Assembly: GCA_937123825.1 (NCBI GenBank)
Contig: CAKZKQ010000143.1
Span: forward strand, 1-44,721
Source: an uncultured Pseudomonadota bacterium
GTDB taxonomy: Bacteria > Myxococcota_A > Bradymonadia > Bradymonadales > GCA-2716585
Length of the DNA stretch: 44,721 bases
Direction of reading: 5' to 3'
The notes beneath the pieces are model-generated. The model saw only the letters and a program-made list of their open reading frames with translations. It was not told the origin of the DNA and did no database searches. The number at the start of each line of letters is the position of its first letter. Positions within the stretch are counted from its first letter, which is position 1. Positions 38,234 to 44,721 of this stretch are shown here, in pieces. Made by a program: the position numbers and the translations under genes.

Positions 38234-41053
38234 TCAGGTGCCCTGGGCGTCCCCCAAAGCGTAGAGACAGCCGTCGTCGGCCCCAAAGTAAACTTTCCCG
38301 TCGGGCCCAACGACTGGCGAAGACTGAATCCAGTCTCCCACATTGTAGATCCAGCGCGTGCTTCCGTCAGGCCCGAGCGCATAAATGCGCCCGTCGTTGG
38401 CCCCGATGTAGATGTTGCCCGCCGCGTCCAGGGTGGGCGGCGCGACCACGGCATCCTGGGCCTTGAAGGTCCAGCGCACCTTGCCCTCGGCGCCAAGCGC
38501 GTAGAGCGTCCCGTCATTGGACCCGATGTAGATGGTGTCGTCTGGCGCGATGACGGGCGTGGAGGCGAAGAAGAACTCCATTTCGAAGCCCCACTCCACC
38601 CGTCCACGGTCGTTGAAGGCGTAGAGGTACTCGTCCTCTGAGCCGACATAGACGGTGTGGGAGCGCGGGTTGACGGCCGGTGAGCCGTAAATCCGTCCGC
38701 CCGTGCGCATCTTCCAGCGCACCTTGCCTTTGGGGTCAATCGCGTAGAGGTGCTCGTCCTCCGAGCCAACATAAATGGTGCCGTCGGGGCCAAGCGCAGG
38801 GGTTGAAGACACCGGCCCCTGGGTGCGGACGTACCATCTGGGGGCGCCGTCAGGGCCCAGGGCGTAAAAGTACTGGTCCCCCGAGCCGACATAGATGAAG
38901 CCGTGGCGGTCGACCACCGCCGAGGCGTTGATCGGCCCCACCGTCTCATAGGCCCACCGCGCGCGCCCCGACACCGGGTCAATGGCGTAGATTCTGGCAT
39001 CGCGCGACCCCACGTACACCGTGCCGTCTGGGCCGATGACCGGCGACGCGCGCAGCTCGCCTTGGGTGTCAAAGCGCCAGCGCAGTTCTCCGTTGGGGTA
39101 GATGGCGTAGAGGCTCCGATCAAACGATCCCGCGTAGATGGTGCCATCGGCGCCAAGCACCGGAGCGCTGCGGACGTGGTGGCGCGTTTGGAAGGCCCAG
39201 CGCTTCTCGGGCTGCGAGATCGGCGCTGTGCGCGACGCGGTGCCGGGGCCTTTGATGGCCTGCAACTCCATGGTCACAGGCAGCGCGGCGGGTTTGGCCT
39301 CCAAGAGCTTCAGGTCGGCCAGCATCTCCTCGGCGGTGGCATAGCGCAGCGCCAGCGGTTTGCGCGTGGCGCGCTCGATGATCGCCCCCAGGTGACCCTC
39401 CAGGGCGTGCGTGGGGATGGGCGGCGGCGCGTCGGATGCCTGCTGGCGCGCGATGATGGTCGGGTCCTGATTGGATGGATAGATGGGGTGCCCGACCAGG
39501 GCTTCGGCCATGACCAACCCCAGGGCGTAGAGATCGGTGTGCGGGCCGGTGTGTCCGCCGATGAGGTGCTCGGGGGCCATGTAGTGCGGCGCGCCGAGGG
39601 CCTGATCTGTGTCGGTGTTGCGCACGACCCCCGCGCGGTCGGTGACTTGGCTGTGGGGCCGGCCAAAGTCGGCCACTTTGGCAAAGTCCTCATCGAGCCC
39701 CATGTTGCACAAATGGATGTTGGAGGGGCGAATGTCGCCGTGGATGATGCCGTGGCGGTGGGCCTCGCGCAGCGCGTAGAGCACCTGGCAAGCCAATAGG
39801 GCGACCTGATCGGGCAGCAGGCGCACGTTGGTCAACACAGAGCTCAGTTGGAGCCCGTGGAGCCACTCGTTGGCGATGAACGGCAAGCCGTCGTCGGTCT
39901 GACCGTAGTCGACGATGGAGAGCGTGTGTGGGTTGAGCAGCTTCCGCCCGACCTTCACCTCGTGTTTGAAGTGCTCCACGATGGCGGGATCGCTGGCGGA
40001 CTCGGGGCGGAGCATCTTGATGGCCACCGGGCGGTCCAGGCTCAGCTGGGTGGCCCGGTAGAGCACGCTGTGGGGGCGCACGCTGAGGCGCTCTTCAAGG
40101 CGATAGCGCCCCGCCACGGTCTGGCCACCGATGGGCAACACGCCGGTGTGATGTCTGGGGGGCTTGTAGGCGTCAAAGCGCACCGAGGGCAGGTTGATGC
40201 GGCCAAAATCGACGGCTTCGATGTCGGCCAGCATCTCGGCCGCCGAGCTGTAGCGCTCTGCCAGGCGCTTGGCGCACGCTTTTTTGATGATCGGCCCCAA
40301 ACGGCTGGCCATCGCCACCGGGGGCAGCGGCACCTCGGTCTCCAGCGAGGCCTGGGCGCGGATCAGATCCATCAGCGGCATGTCGGGATCAAAGATGGGC
40401 TGACCGCTGAGCGCCTCGGCCATGACCAGCCCCAGAGCGTAGAGGTCGGTGTGGGCACCCTGGTTGCGGCCATGGATCTGCTCGGGGGCCATGTACGCCG
40501 GCGTGCCGGTGACCTTGCCGTTCATGGAGCTGTGGGTGGTCTCTCCGGGGCCTGTCAGCGCCTTGGCGATGCCAAAGTCGATCACCTTCACAAAGTCCGC
40601 CATGCCCGAATACTGGCACAGGAAGATGTTGGAGGGCTTGATGTCCCGATGCACCACCCCCTGGCGGTGTGCGCTCATCAGCGCCTTGAGGACCTGGGCG
40701 GTGACCTGCCAGAGCCGATGCTCGTCGATGGGGGCGTGCTCAAGTTCTTCGCCCAGCGCGCGCCCTTCGAGCAACTCCATGACGATGAACGGCAGCCCTC
40801 GGTGGGTCTCGCCGTAGTCATAGAGCTCAATGATGTAGGGGTGACTGAGGTTTTTGGCGAACTGCGCTTCGCGCTGAAAGAGCGTGATGTTGTAGCTGTC
40901 GCCCAGAATCTCGGGCAAGAGCATCTTCAACGCCACCTGACGCCCCAGGTTGAGCTGGGTGGCCCGGAACACCACGCTGAAGCCGCCTCGGCCCAGTTCT
41001 GCGTCGATGCGAAACCTGTCTCGAACGATCTCACCCGGTCTGGGGATCTCCAT
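38234..41053 (-). CDS. Tandem kinase and pseudokinase fused to an eight-bladed propeller
   Basis: This 939-residue protein starts with an apparently active Hanks-type kinase (G21-G24 loop, K43, HRD 135-137, DFG 159-161). A second kinase-like domain (about 315-585) retains K346 and DFG 462-464 but has lost the glycine loop (LSVRPHSV), and HRDLKP has become HGDIRP (438-443). This makes it a likely pseudokinase. The last 320 residues (619-939) are eight PQQ-type repeats with YVGSxDxxLYA and DGxxRW signatures, the number for a closed eight-bladed propeller. No signal or transmembrane helix is present, so the propeller should be cytoplasmic, perhaps a partner-binding surface. The start at 41053 has purine-rich sequence upstream. 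The neighbour on the other side is the divergent TerB-Coq4 gene. Confidence 0.9.
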   Translation of the reverse strand: MEIPRPGEIVRDRFRIDAELGRGGFSVVFRATQLNLGRQVALKMLLPEILGDSYNITLFQREAQFAKNLSHPYIIELYDYGETHRGLPFIVMELLEGRALGEELEHAPIDEHRLWQVTAQVLKALMSAHRQGVVHRDIKPSNIFLCQYSGMADFVKVIDFGIAKALTGPGETTHSSMNGKVTGTPAYMAPEQIHGRNQGAHTDLYALGLVMAEALSGQPIFDPDMPLMDLIRAQASLETEVPLPPVAMASRLGPIIKKACAKRLAERYSSAAEMLADIEAVDFGRINLPSVRFDAYKPPRHHTGVLPIGGQTVAGRYRLEERLSVRPHSVLYRATQLSLDRPVAIKMLRPESASDPAIVEHFKHEVKVGRKLLNPHTLSIVDYGQTDDGLPFIANEWLHGLQLSSVLTNVRLLPDQVALLACQVLYALREAHRHGIIHGDIRPSNIHLCNMGLDEDFAKVADFGRPHSQVTDRAGVVRNTDTDQALGAPHYMAPEHLIGGHTGPHTDLYALGLVMAEALVGHPIYPSNQDPTIIARQQASDAPPPIPTHALEGHLGAIIERATRKPLALRYATAEEMLADLKLLEAKPAALPVTMELQAIKGPGTASRTAPISQPEKRWAFQTRHHVRSAPVLGADGTIYAGSFDRSLYAIYPNGELRWRFDTQGELRASPVIGPDGTVYVGSRDARIYAIDPVSGRARWAYETVGPINASAVVDRHGFIYVGSGDQYFYALGPDGAPRWYVRTQGPVSSTPALGPDGTIYVGSEDEHLYAIDPKGKVRWKMRTGGRIYGSPAVNPRSHTVYVGSEDEYLYAFNDRGRVEWGFEMEFFFASTPVIAPDDTIYIGSNDGTLYALGAEGKVRWTFKAQDAVVAPPTLDAAGNIYIGANDGRIYALGPDGSTRWIYNVGDWIQSSPVVGPDGKVYFGADDGCLYALGDAQGT

Positions 41054-41239
41054 GCGCCTCTTCTCCCGCCCTCCACGGCCCGACAGCCCCCGGCCCTTTA
41101 TCTTTGCGACACTCCACAATGCCTCTGTGTGGTGCGATCTTCAACCGAGATGTTCCTGGACTGACCTGCGAGCATCTGCCATGGGTGATACACGTTTGTT
41201 GGAGACGCCAGCAAGGCCACAGATGGAAGGGAGGGTGCC
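41054..41239. promoter_or_regulatory. Divergent intergenic region
   Basis: This 186-base spacer lies between the kinase-propeller gene (minus) and the TerB-Coq4 gene (plus). On the minus strand TTGAAG-17-CATTGT at about 41120-41150 is a weak promoter candidate. No gene is seen. Confidence 0.3.
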
Positions 41240-42181
41240 ATGGACTTTCTGGGATTGGCAGCGCACGACGCGGTTTTGGGCCTCAGGGCCATGAAAGCCG
41301 TGGCCCAGGCAGACGGTTGGGAGTCGGCTCAGGAGTCCGAGCTTTTGTTTGCCGCAGCGCGCGCTTTTGGCGTGGAGCTTGACCCCGGTGATCTTGGGCC
41401 CATCGATCCCGAAGGGCTGATGCAGTCGCTCAGCGGCCCCGAAGCGCGCCTTCGGGTCATCCAGGCCATGATCTTGATGGCCATGATGGACGGAGAGATC
41501 GACGATCAGGAAGTGAGCACCATTGAGGCGTACGCTGGCCGTTTGGGGATCGACGAGCCCAGGTTGCACAACCTGCGTCAACTGGCCCAGGGGCGCGTGC
41601 GGTTGGCGATGCTGGATCTGGCGCGCCGCTCTTTTGCGCGCCCCGTCTTTGAGGACGCCTTCAAGCAGGAGGGGCTGCGCGGGGTCTGGAAGATCGTGGG
41701 GCCGCTGATGGGCGGCGCGCGCGACGACGCGCTGGCGCAGCGCTACCGCAGCACCGGGCAGTGTCCTGAGGGGAGCCTGGGGCGAGCCTATTTTGACTTT
41801 ATGGAGCGTCATGATCTGGCGTTCCCCGGCGAGCGCTATGGGGTGCCTGAGTCGGGGGTGTGGCACGACATCAGCCATGTGGTGTCGGGCTATGAGGCGA
41901 CCCAGGAGGACGAAGTCCTTGTGGTGTCCTTCATCGCCGGATTTTCCCGCGAAGACCCGTTCTTCTGGCTCTTTGCCATCACCCTCCAGTACCAACTCGG
42001 CATCAAAGTCTCGCCCTATTCGCCCCCCGAGACGGGTTATTTCAAGCCTGGGTCCGCTTTGGAGGCTTTGCGACGCGGCGCGGCGATGAACACGGATCTG
42101 GCCACGTGGGATTGGTGGCCGCACCGCGATCGCCCCTTGAGTCAGGTGCAGGCAATGCTGGGTGTGCCGCCGGTGGCTTGA
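41240..42181 (+). CDS. TerB-domain protein fused to a Coq4-like domain
   Basis: The 313-residue protein has an N-terminal TerB-like helical domain (about 10-125), seen in AVAQADGWESAQE and MMDGEIDDQEVSTIEAYAGRLGI. A Coq4-like domain follows (about 175-285), with the diagnostic HDxxH-x11-E metal motif: H209, D210, H213, E225. Coq4 proteins act in ubiquinone biosynthesis, where the motif binds metal and helps quinone-ring modification. No signal peptide is present; Coq4 proteins associate with membranes. A GGAAGGGAGGG site supports the start. It diverges from the kinase-propeller gene and ends one base before the convergent ATPase gene. The fusion is unusual; I know TerB and Coq4 as separate families. 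Confidence 0.78.
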   Translation: MDFLGLAAHDAVLGLRAMKAVAQADGWESAQESELLFAAARAFGVELDPGDLGPIDPEGLMQSLSGPEARLRVIQAMILMAMMDGEIDDQEVSTIEAYAGRLGIDEPRLHNLRQLAQGRVRLAMLDLARRSFARPVFEDAFKQEGLRGVWKIVGPLMGGARDDALAQRYRSTGQCPEGSLGRAYFDFMERHDLAFPGERYGVPESGVWHDISHVVSGYEATQEDEVLVVSFIAGFSREDPFFWLFAITLQYQLGIKVSPYSPPETGYFKPGSALEALRRGAAMNTDLATWDWWPHRDRPLSQVQAMLGVPPVA

Positions 42182-42182
42182 A

Positions 42183-44721
42183 TCAGCCTTGGAGCTTGTC
42201 GTAGAGGGCCTGGGATTGTTGGGCTTGTGGGTGCCAGCCGTGGGTGCGGGCGTGGTCAGCGGCGATCTGAACGCACCAGGCCAGATCGGGATCGATGATG
42301 CCGCTGCGGGCCTGGCGTTCAAGGAGTGAGGTCCAGCAGGTGTCCCAGAGGGGTTTGTCGGCGGTGGCGGCGGCGCAGGCCAGCAGCGCCGCGTCGGCGA
42401 AGACCAGGAAGCCTTGTCGGCCGCCTTCTTCCATGGCGCGTGTGGCGGCGCGGATCTGCTCGCCGGCTTGTTCAAAGCGCCCGCGACCGATCAGGACCAG
42501 CCCCAGGTTGAGTTGGATGATGTCGGTGGATTGTCCCAGGGCGGCGCAGAGGGCGGCGGCTTTGCGGTAGCCCTCTTCGGCCTCTTTGAGTTGTCCCTGT
42601 GCGCGGGCGATTTCGGCCAGTTCATTGTAGCCTACGGCCAACCCCAGGCGATCGCCGAGGGCTTCGTAGATGTCCAGCGCGCGTCGGGAGAGCGTGGCCC
42701 AGCGATCGGTGTCCTGGCGGCTTTGGGCGATGTGGGCCAGGAGGGTCAGGCACTGCGCGGTGCTGCGTTGGTTGCCCTGCGACTCCCACAAACCCAGGGC
42801 CCGCTCCAGCGCTGTGGTCGCTTCATCAAGCTCGCCGCGCTGCTGGGCCGTGGCGCCAATGCCGTTGAGGCAGGCGGCCATGTGGGCCTCTTCGCCGCGC
42901 TCTTCAAAGGCCTTGAGCGCCTCTTCGTAGTGTGCGGCGGCGTGCAGGAGGTTGCCCTGGAGGCGTTCGGTGTCGCCCAGACCTCGCAGGGCCTGGGGGA
43001 TGATCGCATCCCAGCCGTGTTGGCAGCCCTGGTGGAGCGCGTGTCGGTTCCAGCGCAGCGCCTCAGAGAGGTTGACCTGATAGCTGTAGAGTCTGGCGCG
43101 CAGCAACCAGCTTTGTCCCCACCTGGGATCGCTCTCTGGGGCGTTTTGTGTCTTGAGGGCCTGCTCAAAAGCGTCCAGCGGGCTCCAGGCCATCTCCAGC
43201 GCGTGGACTTCCAGCATGCGGCGCGTGGCCTTGAAGAGCAGCGCGCCGGCCTCGTCGGTTTCTCCCGCGCCGAGCAGGTGCCTGCCGCGCCTCTCCAGCG
43301 CTTTGGGGTGGTCGGGCTGGGGAGAGGTTTGTCCGATGCTCCGGGCGCAGAGCGCGTGCAGTCCGGCCAGGGTTTTGCGGTGTTTGGCCAGACTCAGGAG
43401 GCTTTCGCGCAGCATGGCGTGGGCAAAGCGCCAGCCGCCGTCTTCGGCGACCGCAAGGCGCATGGCAAAGAGGCGGTCGAGCCCTTCCTGGGGGTCTTTG
43501 ATGCCTGCCATGTGGCAGGCCTGGTGCCACTCCGCTGAGCGGACTTCGACGCCCAACACCGCCGCCAGCTCCAGGCTCAGGTGTGTTTCTGTGCTGAGCC
43601 CTTCGACGAGGCGCTGGACGCGATCTCTCCAGACTGCGTGGAGGTCGGCGGGCAGCGGGGCGTCTTCACCGGCGAGCAGTTCAAAGCCGTCGGGGCCTGA
43701 GGTCAGGACCTCGCGCGTGACCCAGTCTCCGATGAGTTGGACGGCAAAGAGGGGGTTGCCGCCGCTGCGCGCGCAGACCTGACGGGCCAGCCCGGGTTCG
43801 AGCGCCAGCGAACGTTGGATCAGCGTGGTGGTTTCGCTCTCTGTGAGTGGTTCGAGGTCTTGTCGATGGGCGCCGTCCATGGAGGCCAGCTCTCGAAGCG
43901 TCCATCGGGCCACGGGGTTGTCGGCCAGCGCTTCGTTGCGGGCGGTGAGGATGACGAGGATGGGGTGGGGGGAGCGGTCGCGCTGTTTGAGCAGGTGTCC
44001 CGCCAGCCCCATGGCGTCCACGCCCCATTGAACGTCGTCGAGCCAGAGCAGGACGGGTCGCGCGGTGCTGAGTTGTTCCAGAAAGCGCCGCACGACGGCG
44101 TAACGTTCGGCGGGGGTGCCGAAGTGGGTGGAGGTCGGGGTGGCGCTGGGGGTTGGGGCGATGACTTCGGCCAGGGCTTGCCATTGGGCGTCGTCGTCCT
44201 GGCCCATGGCGCTGAGCACATCTTCGCAGCGGTCCCAGACGGCGTCGTGTTCGTGTCCCAGGCATCTGAGGTGTCTGGCGAGCATGCCCGAGACGCCTTG
44301 GCCGGGCCCTGGGGTGTCGCTGTGGCGAGCCAGGAGGATGGTGGCGGCGCCCACTTCATGGGCGCGTTCACAGAGCCAGCGCGCCAGGCGGCTTTTGCCC
44401 ACCCCGGCGGAGCCTCTGAGGATGGCCGCGTGGGTGCGCCCTTCGTGTTTGACCTTGTGCAAGAGGTCCCAAAGGGCGTCTCGGGCCTCTTTGCGCCCGA
44501 CCATGGCCATGTTGCGCAGGCCGTAGACCCCCGAGCCGACGCCCTGGAGCAGAAGCGAGGGGGTTTCTTCGCGGCGTTGCCACGCGGTGGGCAGCGGCGG
44601 CGGGCCGGGCAGAGGTGCGTGGAGCGCTGGATCGGAGGGCGGCGCGGGTCCGGCGGTGGCCAGCCCCACAGTGGTCGCGGTGGGGCCGGGGAGGGTGTGG
44701 GTGTGGGGGTTGGAGGCGGGC
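42183..44721 (-). CDS. ATPase/TPR regulator, truncated at the window edge
   Basis: The gene runs off the right end of the window. The frame stays open to 44721 without a stop, and the sequence there is a Pro/Thr-rich linker, so the N-terminus is missing. The visible part has an AAA/STAND-type ATPase with Walker A GSAGVGKS (44391-44414) and Walker B VLLWLDDVQW near 44035, then a helical winged-helix/TPR region to the C-terminus. The layout matches the kinase-ATPase-TPR protein at 28376, so the missing part probably includes a Ser/Thr kinase domain. GTG at 44669 opens the longest complete reading but is unlikely to be the true start. Its 3' end lies one base from the TerB-Coq4 gene. Confidence 0.82.
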   Translation of the reverse strand, partial: PASNPHTHTLPGPTATTVGLATAGPAPPSDPALHAPLPGPPPLPTAWQRREETPSLLLQGVGSGVYGLRNMAMVGRKEARDALWDLLHKVKHEGRTHAAILRGSAGVGKSRLARWLCERAHEVGAATILLARHSDTPGPGQGVSGMLARHLRCLGHEHDAVWDRCEDVLSAMGQDDDAQWQALAEVIAPTPSATPTSTHFGTPAERYAVVRRFLEQLSTARPVLLWLDDVQWGVDAMGLAGHLLKQRDRSPHPILVILTARNEALADNPVARWTLRELASMDGAHRQDLEPLTESETTTLIQRSLALEPGLARQVCARSGGNPLFAVQLIGDWVTREVLTSGPDGFELLAGEDAPLPADLHAVWRDRVQRLVEGLSTETHLSLELAAVLGVEVRSAEWHQACHMAGIKDPQEGLDRLFAMRLAVAEDGGWRFAHAMLRESLLSLAKHRKTLAGLHALCARSIGQTSPQPDHPKALERRGRHLLGAGETDEAGALLFKATRRMLEVHALEMAWSPLDAFEQALKTQNAPESDPRWGQSWLLRARLYSYQVNLSEALRWNRHALHQGCQHGWDAIIPQALRGLGDTERLQGNLLHAAAHYEEALKAFEERGEEAHMAACLNGIGATAQQRGELDEATTALERALGLWESQGNQRSTAQCLTLLAHIAQSRQDTDRWATLSRRALDIYEALGDRLGLAVGYNELAEIARAQGQLKEAEEGYRKAAALCAALGQSTDIIQLNLGLVLIGRGRFEQAGEQIRAATRAMEEGGRQGFLVFADAALLACAAATADKPLWDTCWTSLLERQARSGIIDPDLAWCVQIAADHARTHGWHPQAQQSQALYDKLQG

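Overview
This window reads as a chromosomal segment of a GC-rich, gene-dense delta-type bacterium, most likely Myxococcota (Bradymonadales-like is my best guess). The pointers are several eukaryote-like Ser/Thr protein kinases fused to ATPase/TPR or beta-propeller domains, many lipoproteins, PEGA and thrombospondin-type-3 motifs, and a protein ending in a MYXO-CTERM-like sorting signal (Cys-X-Cys, hydrophobic stretch, Arg cluster). This placement is inference from gene content; no rRNA, tRNA, CRISPR array, phage or transposon gene was seen.

Layout. 0.4-1.5 kb: a metallo-beta-lactamase-fold lipoprotein. 1.4-5.9 kb (minus): an S9D glutamyl-endopeptidase-like protease followed by a leucine-rich-repeat protein. 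6.2-7.3 kb: a membrane-anchored Ser/Thr kinase. 7.5-13.5 kb (minus): an ammonium transporter, an 800-bp non-coding region with a promoter, interleaved inverted repeats, a terminator and a dense palindrome cluster, then a GH38-like surface protein and an FKBP isomerase. 13.85-23.07 kb (plus): six tightly coupled genes (phosphodiester-glycosidase-like lipoprotein, TerB-like protein, McrB-like AAA protein, DUF2357/PDDEXK_7-like McrC partner, beta-propeller lipoprotein, Nudix hydrolase). 23.2-28.3 kb: citrate synthase with a strong terminator, a second FKBP, a small CxxCxGxG protein, an ExbD-like lipoprotein and a DUF1015 protein. 28.4-44.7 kb: a signalling region with a kinase-ATPase-TPR protein, a membrane protein, a second membrane kinase with a TPR/PEGA partner, a PAS histidine kinase with a receiver domain, a small possible gene, an EF-hand lipoprotein, a kinase-pseudokinase-propeller protein, a TerB-Coq4 fusion, and the 3' part of a second ATPase/TPR regulator cut by the window edge.

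How the parts may work together. The six-gene operon combines a McrB-type motor and a McrC-type partner whose nuclease residues look lost, with a TerB protein and secreted lipoproteins. It looks more like a repurposed motor system working near the envelope than a standard restriction system. The second notable element is the amtB leader region: a sigma70-like promoter, interleaved inverted repeats and a perfect terminator hairpin, next to about ten TGACGC half-sites, suggest a regulated RNA or an attenuated leader. The kinases, histidine kinase and TPR/ATPase regulators on the right suggest a signalling cluster, but no target gene can be named from sequence alone.
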